Shown: positions 1-12,797 of the stretch, piece after piece
How positions within the stretch are numbered: position 1 is the stretch's first letter
Layout: each line of letters begins with the position of its first letter
Source of the DNA: Lycorma delicatula
Taxonomy: Eukaryota > Arthropoda > Insecta > Hemiptera > Fulgoridae
Assembly: GCF_047948215.1 (NCBI RefSeq)
Contig: NC_134455.1
Coordinates: forward strand, 298,443,647 to 298,507,646
Length of the DNA: 64,000 bases
Reading direction: 5' to 3'
Notes under the pieces: model-generated
What the model was told of the DNA's origin: nothing
The model's input: the letters and a program-made list of their open reading frames with translations, nothing else
Database searches by the model: none
Translations under genes and position numbers: made by a program

Positions 1-2289
1 TTGGTTTTGAAACGTGCTTCGCCTTCTACATTTGTTTTCTTCAAGAGTGCTAATTGTCAAAGAAAAATAAAATAAATCTTTTTGGCATTAATTGGATTAC
101 TGAACTTCAAATGAAACACGGTTATGTCTCCTTTGATTAAAAAACAATCTTTGTGTAATAAACTTTTTATTAGTTAAGAAAGAAATTATATTGTTCTGTT
201 GTTTTAATAATAGGTTACGTAATATATATATATATAAAACCTATATATAAATATAAATTGGTAAAATATATAAAATTCTCTTTGAATGGTCTACTGCAAA
301 TTGAAAATGAGCTTAAGAAATATTATTATTTTTAGTATTACTTTTTAAAAATACGAGTAGATTCCAACCTGATGTGTACCAGATATGTACAAATGTTTCC
401 TTCATTTAGTGACATTTACATCACTAGCTTAGTACGTATCAGTTTATCCTGGTAATAATGTAATATATGGACACCCAGAAAATTTTTTCATGTGTCTTTA
501 AACGCTGTCCAAGCAGTGATTTCTTTATCTGCGAACGCGGAGTAACACATTTCATTTGTGATTGGTTCCCTTATTTGTGGGTCAACGAAAATCCCTACTT
601 TAATTTTTTGCTTCACCTATTCTTAGAAATTTCTGCCTTAAGTACAAGAATCCTTGATTTTCCTTCATCGTAGCTTTTAAAAAAAAATTTATTAATCATA
701 GTTTAATACGAAGAGGTGGTAAAAATATTTATTATAGTTTAGCTAGAGGCTCAGGTATAAGTTTTTTCACCAGGAATTCACACGTTTTTCAACTGTTTTA
801 ATGCTAATCGCTAGATTGGCTGTTCAATTCACAAACAGTATTTTGCATACAGTAAATGCAATATTACTTTTAAACTTCCATACACACATTCCAACAATGT
901 CTATAATTACAATGTTTTACAAGTCTATAAAAGTTTTCATTACAGTTAACATTTCTTTCACAATATTTTCATAATAAATTGGTGCAGAAGGATATTTATT
1001 ACTATTGTGAAGCAGAATTGCTATTAAGTTATACTTGAAGGAATCAATGAAAAGGTGCAACTCCTTAGGTTCATGAACTTGCCCTTATTGTAACAAACTC
1101 ATTATATTTGTACAGTTATTTAAGTAATTATATTCAGCAAAGAGTAGAAAAAATCTTTTGGTCGGCTTCAACGCCAGACATTTTTTTTATTTTTTAAAAA
1201 TACGAGAATTATATAAATTATATGAGAATTTATATGTATAAATTTCTTACCGATTCATTTAGCTTATCTTGTGATATAAGATGTAGCTCATTAAATTGTC
1301 TTGATCATCATTGTCTTCGTTCATAAAATTTGCTTCTTTATCAATGTTTTCATGAAACAAGTTTTCAGAAACCTTTGAAACTGAATGGATTAATCTACAG
1401 ATCAAACCAAACTTTGATCTACAGATCCGAATGCAGATAACAATGAAAGATAAGTACAGTGTGTTTAGGCTTCTTAGAAATTTCAGACATTAGTTAAACA
1501 GAAATAACAATCGGTTAAGAGATTTTTTCGTTAAAGCCAAACCATACGGAAATCAAACGTAGAAGCCTTTCTTTTTCCTCACAGTAATTATATATTATTT
1601 GACGACCAATATCTTATCCAGATCACCAGTTTTACAGTCAAAATAAAATTTATACGTTTTTTAAATTAAAGGTGTGATAATTTTCTTATGTGATTTTATA
1701 GTGAACCAAACACATTTGTAATAAAATCGTTCGGCATATTTTACACAGTAACGAGGGATTATGGGACTTTATTGTTCTACTGTTTTCACACTGATTAAGA
1801 GATTATTTCATTAAAAGCAGCACGATAATAAAGTAAACAAGCTTTCTGTTTTTTGAATTGTATAGGCATGATGAATCTTGTTCATGTATACTTTAATAGA
1901 GAGGTATGATGTCATGATATGTGATGTTTTTATAATGATTTAAGTTATTGTTTCGTGGTTAACAGCTAACAATTTGAGTTAAAATATATGCTGAGCACTT
2001 AGATATAAAATAATCATATAAAATAAAATTGTACGAATATAATCATCATTCATCATATAATATCAATAATTTTCAAAACTGTTTTGGAGGGTGATGAAAA
2101 ATTCGTTTTTCAGCAGATTCGTTTTCAGCATTAAAAGCAGTTTGGTTTTTTTTATCATCACATATTGGTAAATAAAAATTGTTTGTATATGTTTTATCGA
2201 TTCAGCATCCGACTTCTTCTGTAAATCAGTCTTATGACAGGTTTCAATTGGATACTCTCCAATTCTCTTGGTCCTGAGCATCGTCCTTC
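1..2289. other. AT-rich noncoding DNA, nothing recognised
   Basis: No long open reading frame, transposon motif or RNA gene is visible. The small open frames are the chance kind expected in AT-rich DNA and encode low-complexity hydrophobic peptides. A short (TA)n run lies near 222-236. Confidence 0.6.
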
Positions 2290-2640
2290 ATTTTTTTTGT
2301 AACTTCTCCCGTTCTTGATGTCTACTAGCATTCCAGTCTATCTTTTTGCCCTTCCTCATTTACCTTCTATCTTCCTTTCGATTATCATTCTCAGCAGGCC
2401 GTCTCAGAGTTATGTCCCAACCAAGATGTCTTCCCTTTTCTTATGGTTGCTGTTAGCTTCCTCTCCTTCTCAATCCGTGACAATACATCTTCATTCCTTG
2501 CTCTATCAGTCCACTTCACCCTCAACATTCTTCTGCATAACCATATTTCAAAGCTACTTAAATATCTTCCTTTTTTTTTCTTAATAGTCCATGACTCACT
2601 GCCATACAGCATCACATACCAAATGTAACACTAAGCAAAC
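2290..2640 (-). pseudogene. LINE reverse-transcriptase C-terminal fragment
   Basis: Read on the minus strand, 2391-2615 encodes YGSESWTIKKK, then SSFEIWLCRRMLRVKWTDRA and NEDVLSRI. This matches the region downstream of the RT domain shared by RTE-type insect LINEs (usual form YGSE-W followed by FEMW-YRRML and TNEEVL). The same block recurs at 25.06-25.39 kb. The frame breaks on both sides and no RT or endonuclease motifs are attached, so this is a dead scrap of the 3' coding end. The family resemblance is clear, but the exact clade is inference. Confidence 0.75.
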
Positions 2641-5376
2641 CGCTTCCTTAATTTAATCAGTATTATTTTTGTTCTTTATAGTCGTTTAACCTTTTCAAAT
2701 GCAGCTTTGTATATACATGTAAAATTAAGCAATGATAACGACGACTGAAAAATGTAAAATAATTAGTTGTCAGTGAATCAGCAATGACTCAATTATTATT
2801 ATTTTTTTTTTTAATAATTATATCTCATATTAAATAAAAATTGTAATTGTGATCTTTGTTAAAAAAAAAAAAAACAATCTTATTTCAAATATAACAATTT
2901 TCAGGATTTTCAAGTTTTCATAACCAGCTTTATAAACAGGGGAAGATTCGATGATATAAGTACGATTTCCTTTCGCATTCAAACCTTATTCATTCGAAAT
3001 TCACATATGTTAATGATTATTATTTTTTATTTTTTAGACGTCGTTATCATTGCGTAATTTTATTTGTATATACCATATATACTTATATGTATATAACACA
3101 AGATATATATATATATATATATATCACTCAATTTCGGTGAAATGGTATATATATAATGCTATTTAGTTTATGCTCAGTTAAGTTTTTACATCTACTTTTA
3201 ATTTATTTCCTAATTTTTTCAAGAGGTAGGTTTTTTATTTTTCATGTGAACGGCGTTTTTATAAAGGTGGCAATCATTTTATCAGCATCTGCATATTTTA
3301 ATTACTTTTTAATAATAATCAGCAACACTACAGTACATTCAATATCAAACAAATATTAATAAATAATAATGATTGATATATAAACAACTGATTTTGTATA
3401 GAAAAAAGTAAAAGAAAAACACCTTAATGTTTGTGCAAGTAAATATTATCAGAATTAAAAACATTATTAATAAAAATGCATATATATATATATATATTTA
3501 TTAATAATATTTTCATAAAACAAGCATCTTTTAGAAAATGGAAAAAAATTAAAAAACACGCTCCTAGAAGTCACAGGCAAACAAAGTACGGTAGTATAGA
3601 AGCAAAAGAAAACTGGTTGCCCCATGAAACTTCCCTACTTATAGAGAAACGAAGAAGAGTGAAAGTTATTTCCGATCAATCCTCAGTAGATTACCGGAGA
3701 AGTCAGATAAAATCCAAAGATCGTGTAGTCGTGATAAAAATTCATACATTCAAGAAACCTGCAATGAGTTATGAAGAATTATAATAAAAAAATACTTATC
3801 ATTACCTAATGAGATTTTTTGATATTACCAAACTTATTATTTTTTTTTTTAAATTATAACGAATTTTGTGAAGCGAGCCGTTTGGCAACAGATAAAATAG
3901 TTCAATTAAATTTTCAACATCTATTAATAATTTTCAATTAAATGAATTAATAAGGTTAAATAACTCTAACAGTAAACAAAAAAAAAAGTTAGAAGATTTA
4001 CAAAGTGTAACTTTCCCAGTTAGTTGTTACAAAATTTGCAACAAAAATAATTTACAGAGTTTTCAGAATTAATTTGATATCTTTAACGAACTTTTACGAA
4101 GGATTAATAACATCAATTTTAGGGTATATAATTATTTATGTATGTATTCCACACGTCTTACGTAAATATATATATGTTAATTTACTGCTTTAAACTAAAA
4201 CAATGTGCTTAAAGATGCAAAAGTCTAGATATTTTAGTAACTAATTTTTTATATATAAGTAAGAAGTTATTTATTTTTCACCATTTTTTTTTTTTTTTTT
4301 TTTTAAATACCCGATTAGTTCTACTGTATATCTGATATAAATTTTTAGTGAAAGGGAAATATTATACAGCAGAAATTATTGTGAAATTTAATTAATATCT
4401 TTTATAATACGTCTTTTAAAAAATGTAATACTTAAAGTAATATAAAAATATCTTTTAAAATAAAATTTAAAAATAAAATTCATCTGTATAAAAAGAGAAA
4501 ACTACCTTTTTAACACATTTTTTTAAGGTTATATTTTGTTATATATAAAAAAAGTGAACTATCTCAGTACAATTGTTTCTCTTAATGTTAATAAAAATTT
4601 CAAAGAAATTTTATAAATAATATTTAATTAAGTTTTCTTAATTTATAGTTAAACATTTTTATTAATAAAAAATTAATTAGAGCTAAAAGAATCCTTATTA
4701 AAAATGAGCACTTAAAGGAAGTTTTTGAATTACCGGATCTTCATCTTTTTTTTTAAAAATAGAAGGAAAAATTATATTTTTTTCTTTTCTAAAATCGCCT
4801 TAGCAACAAAGTTTTACTCAGCAACTGATTGATATTCTGAAGTTCTCATTTTATTAGCTACCATGCCTAAAATAAAATTCAGTTTAATAAAGTTTTTGAT
4901 GTATTAATACTATAAAAAATTGTATAATTATGCACCAGAGAAAATACTGTTCTTCTTGAAACAATTCTCTCAACATGTAGGGTATATGTTTATTTAGATA
5001 ACTTTCGATATTTAAAACCAATTATTGAAATTGAACACCAAATGAAAAATTATCAAACATTAACTGAAATGATTAAGATTGTCCTATCTTAGTAACATTA
5101 GAAGAACAAGCCATAATCATGTTTCTAATTTCTTTAGCATTAATTCTTTCAATTAAAACTAAACGTTTAAAATAAAATGTCGTTAAACAAATTATGAATT
5201 TTTTTCTATAGTCTAAATTCAATTTAAGATTCAATTCTTCCAAAATAGTTTCCATAGGATAATGGAAAATTCAGAACATAAATCACAGCAAACAGCAAAA
5301 TAAAATTGTTACAACACATACTTCAGCAACTACAGTAGTTGTTTAGTACTTAAGTTTATCCAGGATATAATATTGA
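2641..5376. other. AT-rich noncoding DNA with simple repeats
   Basis: Mostly low-complexity A/T runs, including a (TA)n tract at about 3104-3124, another at about 3480-3496 and a long poly-T near 4284-4303. One open frame at 3476-3784 is listed separately. Nothing else is recognised. Confidence 0.55.
3476..3784 (+). other. unrecognised 102-codon open frame
   Basis: The first 15 or so codons are an Ile/Tyr run translated from a (TA)n microsatellite, so the start is not credible. From about residue 20 the peptide is basic and of normal complexity (for example HRQTKYGSIEAKENWLPHET), ending with SYEEL. I do not recognise it. No splice sites, promoter or neighbouring coding segment support a host exon. 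It could be a chance frame or part of an unidentified repeat. Confidence 0.2.
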
Positions 5377-5429
5377 TTTTTGTTTTCAGTCATTTGGCTG
5401 GCTTAATGCAGTTCTCTTAGATTCACCAT

Positions 5430-6900
5430 CTAGTTCCAGTCATTTCATTTCGGTATACCACCTATATCCTATATCCCCAACAATTTTTTTTACACATTCC
5501 AAACGTTGCCTGCCCGCACAATTTTTCCCTTCTACCTGTTCCTCCAGTATTAAAGCGACTACTCCAGGATGCCATAATATGTAGCCAATTGGTCTCTCTC
5601 TTTTTTTACTATATTTTCCCAAATGCTTCTTTCTTCATCAATGTGCCGCAACACTCTTCATTTTTCACTTTATTGACCCGTCTTATTCTATTTATAGAAT
5701 TATTATTTGTAGCATTCTCCAGCACATTTCAAAAGTTTCAAATCTTTTCTTCTTAGGTACTCATATCGTCCAAGTTTCACTTCTATATAAAGTGCTTCAA
5801 ACATATCACTTTCAAAAATGTTTTGCTACGTTTAAATTAATTTTTGAAGTAAGCAAATTATATTTCTGACTGAAAGCTAGTTTCGCCTGTGCTATTCGGC
5901 ATTTTATATCGCTCCTGGTTCGTCCTTCATTAGCAATTCTACTTCACAAATAATAGAATTCTTCTACCTCCATAATCTTTTCTCTTCCTTATTTTATATT
6001 CAGTGATCCATCTATATTATTTCTACTATATTTCCTTACTTTCATTTTCTTTTTGTTTATTTTCATGCGATAGCTTTTGCCTACGAGTTCATCCATGCCA
6101 TTTATTGTTTCTTCAAAATTTTCTTTTGCTCTAACCTAGAATTACTGTACCATTAGCAAATTGTAGCATCTTTATCTTTACAACTTGCATTGCACTGCTA
6201 ATTCTATATAAAAATTGAAAAGTAACGGGAATAGGGAACATCCTTGTCGGACTTCCTTTTTATTACGGCACCTTTCTTATGTTCTTTGATTATTGTTGCA
6301 GTTTGGTTCATGTACATGTTAGCAATTGTTCTTCTATATCTATATTTGAACCCTAAATTAAAATTCTGAACATTTTATTCTAGTCTACGTTATCAAATGC
6401 CTGTTCTAAGTCTATAAATGCAATGTATGATGGGTTTTTGTTTTTCTTTAATCACCTTTCTACTATTAATCTAAGAGCTAAAATTGCTTCGCTTGTCCCT
6501 ACACTTTTCCTGAAACCAAATTGGTTTTCTCGGAACACTTCTTCCACTCTCCTCTCAATATTTCTGTATAGAATTCTAGTTAAGAATTTTGAAGCGTGAG
6601 TAGTTATGCTAATTACTATGTATTCTTCACATTTATCATCTCCTACTTTCTTTGAGATCATGATAATAACACTTTGAAGTCTGACGGAACTTTTCCTATT
6701 TCAAAAATATTGCATATCAGTTTGTATAATCTATCTATCTATCGCTTCCTCAGTTGTAATGCGCAGTAATTCTGCAGGTATCCCTTCTATTCCGGTCTTT
6801 CTAAGGAGAGTTTCTGCCATTCAAATCTTTTAATGCTCTATTAAATTCAGATTTCAGTATTATATCTCCCTTTTCATCCTCTTCGACTTCCCCTTCATCG
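5430..6900 (-). pseudogene. RTE-type reverse transcriptase remnant, copy A
   Basis: Minus-strand reading gives, in N-to-C order: NQFGFRKSVGTSEAILALRL (about 6470-6540), FIDLEQAFDNVD carrying the first catalytic Asp (about 6383-6430), VRQGCSLFPLLFN (about 6220-6262), then FANG where active enzymes have FADD (about 6150-6165), and finally the tail GYILWHPGVVALILE with ENQ-type spacing (5440-5622). The metal-binding FADD is therefore lost, and frames shift repeatedly. In an intact element this enzyme would prime cDNA at a nicked target. This copy cannot encode an active protein. Confidence 0.8.
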
Positions 6901-7249
6901 TCTATAACACCAGTTTCTAATTCATTTCCTGTGTATAACTCTTCAATATATTCCACCCACCTATCGACCTTTTCTTTCATATTATAAATCGGTGTACCAT
7001 CTTTATTTAACGTATTATTAGATTTTAATTTAGCTGCGCAATATATCCTCTGATATCCAAGGTTTCCTACCAGTTCTTTGTTACACCTACGTTTGCTTTT
7101 ACTGATTTAATAATTTATATTTTAATATGCTCCCATTCTTCTTCTACATTTTCTTCGTTATCGTTTTTACTTAGACCTCATGCGATGTCCTCCTCAAAAA
7201 TCTTCTTTATCTCCTCTTTCTCAAGTTTCTCTAAATTCTATCGATTCAT

Positions 7250-8140
7250 CAGACACGTTTCCTTCAGGTTTCTAAACCGCAATCTACATTTCATTATCAC
7301 CACTAAACTATGGTCGCTATCAATTCTGCTCCAGGATATGCATTGCAGTCGACGAGTCGATTTTTAAATTTTTGTTTTACCATGATGTAATTTATCTGAT
7401 ACCTTGCAGTATCAGGCTTTTTGAATGTATGTATCCTGCTATTACTATTTTATTTTATTTTATTTTTATTTTCTATTTTTAATCTGGTTGTTGGCAATTA
7501 CTAAATTATACTTCGTGTAAAACTCAATAAGTTGGCCCCCTCTTTCATTTATTTTGCACAGGCTGTATTCATTCACAATACTTCCTTCCTTGCCTTTTCT
7601 GATGCTTGCATTCCAATCTCCAACTACTATTAAACATTCATCCACTTTTATGTGTTTAATTGTTTCGTCAATTTCTTCGTATGTACAAGGTACCTCATCA
7701 TCACCATCATAGGCACTTCTAGGTATATAGACGTTGTCTGCTTAGGTTTTGATTTTATCCTTATTGTAATGGTTCTTTCGTTATGCTTATTAAAATTCTC
7801 TACTCTCTTCCCTATCTTCTAGTTCATAACGAAACCTACTTCTTCCTGCCCTTTATTTGACTCCGAGTTAATTTTTCTAAAATTCCTTGACCAAAAATCG
7901 TTTTCCTGACCCACCGAACTTCACTAATTCCTACTACATCTAGATTTAACCTATCTTTTCACTCTTTAAATTTTCTAAACTACCAACCATTTGTAGACTT
8001 AAAACTGCACACTCCGAATCGTATAATGTTATTTTTTAATTTTCTGGTGACCTCTTTCTTAGTACTCTTCAACCGGAGATCCGGGGAAAAGTTTACGTTC
8101 GGAATATTTTGCCAAGGATGGCGCCTCCATCTTTGTTACG
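7250..8140 (-). pseudogene. RTE-type APE endonuclease remnant, copy A
   Basis: On the minus strand, LNLDVVGISEVRW (about 7908-7950) is the endonuclease N-terminal Glu motif, VVGDWNASIRK (about 7590-7640) is the GDWN motif, and SDHSLVVI (about 7296-7322) is the terminal Ser-Asp-His motif. This order is that of the AP-endonuclease domain that nicks target DNA for LINE insertion. VYIPRSAYDGDDE lies between the first two motifs (about 7697-7735). The frame is interrupted by several stops and shifts. It lies directly upstream of the RT remnant in the same element. Confidence 0.78.
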
Positions 8141-8390
8141 TGAAGATGCGTTGTTTCCCTTGCTTTCAGCTGCGCAGAACTCAAAAGATTGAGTAGTGAT
8201 ATGGCTGTTTAAGTCCTCCTGACCTCCGTCTTTAACAACTACTGAAAGAGCTCTTGCTCTTTTTCAGGAATCATTCCTTAGTCTGGCTCTCAACAGATAT
8301 CTTTCCTATGTGGTTGCACCTTCGATCCAGCTATTCTTTATCAGTGAGCATTCAAGCCCCCTCACCATCGGCAAGGATTTATAGAGGTAG

Positions 8391-9139
8391 CATGATATTG
8401 TAAGGATGTCTTAAGATTTAATAAAAATTTATATTACAGTAATGTTTTATTACTGTAATATAATTTTTTCTTATAGGTAACGATAATCGTAGAGTCTTGA
8501 ATAAATGAAAATAAAAAAATTGACTTTAAAAAACCCAGAATGGAAAATTAAAAATTTCAAGACAATAGTTTTTCCAAACACTATCATGTTAATTTATCAC
8601 CATAATTCACCTATCTCTGTTGAATGTTCACAAAAATTAAATCCCCGTTTTTCTGAATTACAATAAAAATTTTCTTTCCTACATATTTCCTCTTACTAGA
8701 ATTCTTAAGCAAAAAGACAGCCATAATAACGATTCCGCGCGGACAACATACATATACAAACGCACTCTCGGACCTACCGAGTAGGTAGGTCCGAGAGTAA
8801 ATGTAGTATATACATACTACATTTTTAGTTAGAGAAATGTACTGTAAGTTTTTTAGTTTCTATTTTTAGTCTAACGGAACTTAAAAACATATACAGATAA
8901 AAAATTGAAATGTTTAAACAATTTAATAAAAATTGTAATTTTATTGGGGCCAACAAGTAGTAAAAAACCAAATGTTCTAGCTGTAAATCTTTTCGTCAGC
9001 TGGGATATAGTTTTGATAAAATTTCATAGATATAATGTACAACGTTTTCTGGATAAATTTAGTCTTTTCGGTTGAAGAATTTGTAAAACAACTTTATTTT
9101 AAGATATTGTCAAGTAAAAACATGTTAATGTTTGTTTGT
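8391..9139. other. noncoding spacer with hairpins
   Basis: No coding similarity is recognised. It contains the pair of perfect palindromes at 8764-8822, described separately, and otherwise AT-rich sequence. Confidence 0.55.
8764..8822. repeat. two adjacent perfect hairpins
   Basis: Positions 8764-8778 (ACTCTCGGACCTACC) are the exact reverse complement of 8784-8798, with a 5-base loop GAGTA. Immediately after, 8801-8822 is a second imperfect-centre palindrome with arms ATGTAGTA and TACTACAT. The first hairpin is GC-rich against an AT-rich background, which makes it unlikely to be chance. The two could be the core of a miniature transposable element. Confidence 0.8.
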
Positions 9140-9650
9140 AGCTGTTAGAAATTATTTTTTACAGGCATCAACTGCTGTGGTCATTAGCTCGATTATTTTT
9201 TTTTCACTCCGACTACTACTGATCACATCCCATTGTTTTGACTTTTCTATTCTTTCTTCTTTGAAAATTCCATCTTCATATTTCGGTCCACAAATTTTTC
9301 TTAAAATTCTTTTTTCTACTTTTCCTATATCCTGTTCTAAGAAAAAAACTGCAGACAGTGCTTCTGGTATAACTACAGTTTTATAGTACCTCAGTTTGGA
9401 GTTATACGACAGGGATTTTTTATTGTAAATTTTCTTCATGAGATGACTGGCAGTTTCCATTTTTTGTATTCTATTCGTCATTCCATTTTTTTCATTTATA
9501 TTCCTGTTATGATTTCTACCAAATATTATTATTTTCTGGTAATGTTTAATTGACCTATATATGATAACAGCTGCAAAAGATGGAAGGCAAAAGACCTGCC
9601 TTTTGAAAAAAATGAAACCGTAGAAGATTGTTTCATCTTCGTTCGTTAAT
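9140..9650 (-). pseudogene. LINE C-terminal fragment of a second family
   Basis: The minus-strand frame at 9152-9481 reads MTNRIQKMETASHLMKKIYN, then LSYNSKLRYYKTVVIPEAL, then VEKRILRKICGPKYEDGIF. This order (Leu-Ser/Lys-x-Lys-hydrophobic-Tyr-Lys-Thr-Val-Pro-Glu, then RILRKI-GP-EDG) is the post-RT region of a common arthropod LINE group, different from the WCYRRML type of copies A-C. Upstream sequence to about 9650 continues the element without a clear frame. There is no RT catalytic core. It is a 5'-truncated scrap. Confidence 0.7.
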
Positions 9651-12600
9651 AAGTTTAACCTATTGTGAACGAAGTAGGATAATTCATTTTGAATTTGATA
9701 TATATTGTTATTACTATTTAGTTTCTCGAATAATTTTTATGAATATTTTATAAAAATTATCCGAATCCCAATGACAGTGGAATACATACATATATATCAC
9801 TCACGTGTACTAAATCTGAATCTTAGGAATGAAGATAACGACTGAAAAATGCAAAATATTTTCAAATAATCACTGCACAAAACGTAATTAGGCATATACA
9901 AAACATTTTTCACTTAAGCTGTTTCTTTGAAAATATAACTTGAAAAAAACAACATACAAATCTCATCAAAACCTCCTCCTTCATCTATATTGTTTATGAA
10001 AATTTGGTAACCCTGAAAACCCTGAAAATATTTTAGTAACCTTGTTACTAAAATATTCTACATAATGAAGAAGAGAGCACGAAAATCTAGAAAATACCCG
10101 AGGTTAATCTATTTCACATAAGAAATGAGAGGTTAAATTTATGATAAATATAAATTTCAAGACTTTTTACCGAAATTATTTGTTCAAAATCAAACCAATC
10201 AATAATATGTAATATTAAATCCAATTTTTTATTGTGACCAACTAAAAATATATAATTTATTTATTATTAATATAAAACATATAAGACAATATGTCTTTGG
10301 TCACAGATGAATAAAATTACTGATTCCTTGCCATGTAATGCTATGAAATATTAAAACTTATTTACTTCATTAAACGATTATAACTATATATGTAAATTAA
10401 TTTTTAACATACCAATATATAATTATATATTTCGTTCGGAAGTGTTCAAAGATTTTATTTATTTATTTTTTATTTTACAATCTTTGTACAATTTCCGAAT
10501 TTTTAAAAATCTTTTAACAGAAAATTTTAACGGTGAGTTTTGTTTTTAAAACTTTTTCACATCTCCAAAAAAGGATTTTGTTTTTGTTTACATTAAATAT
10601 GTATTTTTCTGGAAAATGTAGTACTGTACTATTTCTAAATAAAATTCGAATTTTGGGTAAGGTAGGTAGGTCGATTAGGGTAAGGTAGATTAGCAGATGA
10701 TAATTGAAGCTACAAAATATGACATAAATATTGATATTAAAAAGGAAAGGATTATTACATGAAATAGATAAATAAAATACATCTTTAAATAAATAAATAA
10801 AAAACTGTGCTATCTACATTTTATGCTATTTACATTTTTCATACAATTTATTAATATCAAATATTCAGACATTAGGAATTTATTGAAATATTATTTTTCT
10901 GAAATGGAATATTGCTTATAATAATATTTATTAATACTTTTTATTCTCAAGTAAGTATGCTAGTGAATCATTATGCGTGTGCATCCGCTAAGTAGTTTTT
11001 ATAGAAACATCTGATGGATTCATCAAATTTTTATGAAATTTGCGACATGTTATTATTTAATTATTTTCTCGATCTGGTTCGAAAATGACATACTGCCCCG
11101 AAGATGAAAGAGAGCTGTTTGTTAATCGATAGTTTTTGAATCTTCTTCGGTTCATTGTTTCTATAAATAATTATTATTTTATTAGCAAATATTTTATGTC
11201 TTATGAATTAGAAGAGTCTTATTAATCTTATTAATAAAAAGAATCTTATTAATAAAAATCTACGTTAGCCCAAATTTTTTAACAAATTCTTTACCTTTTT
11301 AAAATTACTTGCGTCGTGTTTGGTTTATATTTTATAGAACTAAGACTTTGTAATACTTCATATTTATTCACACGGTGTAGAAACATAAATACACATGTTA
11401 TTATTATAAAGTTACCCTTTCGTAAAATTTAATAACTACAACATTTGTAAAATTTACTTAATTTTTATAAATATTGTTCACTGCGCAGTTATATATTTAA
11501 TATAACTTGAAAATCAATTATTTAATTCCTTTGATATATTTACTATTATTCTGTAACAATAGCCAAACTAAAAAAATATGTTTTATCACGCTATAGAGGT
11601 AAACAAATAATTCGAAAAATATTGTTTTTAGAGAAAAATGTTACGTATATTTTCTTAACAATATGTGTGACATTTATAATTACTAAATTATAATTGAGAT
11701 GTTTACACATGAGACATTACGTTTTATTGTTACTGTTAGAAAAAATTGACCAATGTAAAATAAATTTCATAAAAATATGATTTTCTCTCTTTAGAAATTA
11801 ATTTCAATACCTGGTCAAAATAATTAAATGTAGAAAACAAAATTATAATAAAATAACAAATATTTGTCAAAAAAAAAAATTACTGATAGCTTTAAAAGTA
11901 AAAAAAAAACATTGCCTGCCTTTAATTTCAGAATGTTTTAAGATTAACCTATAACGCAATTTTTACATTATGTTTAAGTACATGATTAAGTAAAATAAAT
12001 CTAATAGTTGAGGAATGAAGCGTGACACAACTTTACTCCCTAATTTCCTTAGTATTGTTGGAAAGCAACCCCTATTTATAAGCATAATAGGATGCTTCTT
12101 ATTTTTGATAATAGTTTGTGTGTTTATAGGAACGACGTGTGATTATTCATATTACGTAGAAACAAATTTTATTCAAACTTCTTATTACAAAATATAAAAA
12201 AAGAAATAAAAAACAGGTACTCTATTAGCCTTCCATGCTAAAATGAAGCAGTGAATGTAATACATAAGTAGACGATAAAAAAAAGTGTATTGCTTTACAT
12301 TGGCTAACCCGTTTTCCTTGTGATTTTAACGCTAATATGGCAAGTAATTTTTGTATTTGTAGTACAATATGTAACAATCTGAACTTCTTTCTCAGAGTAA
12401 TGGTCTTTACAACCAATTACACATTTACTGAATAGAGTAAAAGTGTTATTTGTACGGTTAACTGCATTTTGGAAGGTTTGTCATGCTATTATGTAACAAT
12501 GTTTTATTCAGTCATGAAGAAAAAAGGAAACCACTTTACTCCTAATTTTCCCTACTAATTCCGGCATTGGATGTTTGTTATTCTTAAAGATGGCTGTCAT

Positions 12601-12736
12601 TTTCGCGAAAGACTTGTCACTCATGTTATTTGGTTTACCATAACTATAACAGTTATGGCAATTAGCCTATACAATTATTTAGTAAGTAATGAAATAAGTT
12701 TAGTTCGCTTTTGTGGATTTTGTTAGTTAATTTATT

Positions 12737-12737
<1 letters not shown>
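9651..12737. other. AT-rich noncoding DNA, nothing recognised
   Basis: Low-complexity sequence without long frames or transposon motifs. A small repetitive patch of GGTAAGGTAG-type units lies at about 10657-10690. The 60-codon frame at 12015-12197 is hydrophobic and unsupported. Confidence 0.55.

Positions 12738-12796
<59 letters not shown>
12738..12796. repeat. (GA)n microsatellite
   Basis: An almost uninterrupted AG dinucleotide run of about 58 bases, ending in GTGTGA. It is the longest clean microsatellite in the window. Confidence 0.95.

Positions 12797-12797
<1 letters not shown>

Larger units (their letters stand above)
5377..8390 (-). mobile_element. RTE-type LINE, copy A (decayed)
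   Basis: A roughly 3-kb non-LTR retrotransposon on the minus strand. Its 3' end (5377-5420) carries the terminal sequence also found in copy B: CTGCATyAA, then CCAG-CAAATGACTGAA, then an A-rich tail. Going toward its 5' end it holds the C-terminal tail (5430-5850), RT (5900-6900), APE-type endonuclease (7250-8140) and a 5' leader to about 8390 that is shared with copy C. All parts contain stops and frameshifts. Copies A, B and C can be aligned over their shared parts, which is what makes the boundaries credible. Confidence 0.85.

Noticed and set aside
467..673. 68-codon plus-strand open frame
   Set aside because: Hydrophobic, Phe-rich composition typical of AT-rich chance frames; no motif, neighbour or start context.
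12015..12197. 60-codon frame with a membrane-like stretch
   Set aside because: AT-rich DNA readily encodes Ile/Leu/Phe runs; nothing else supports a gene.
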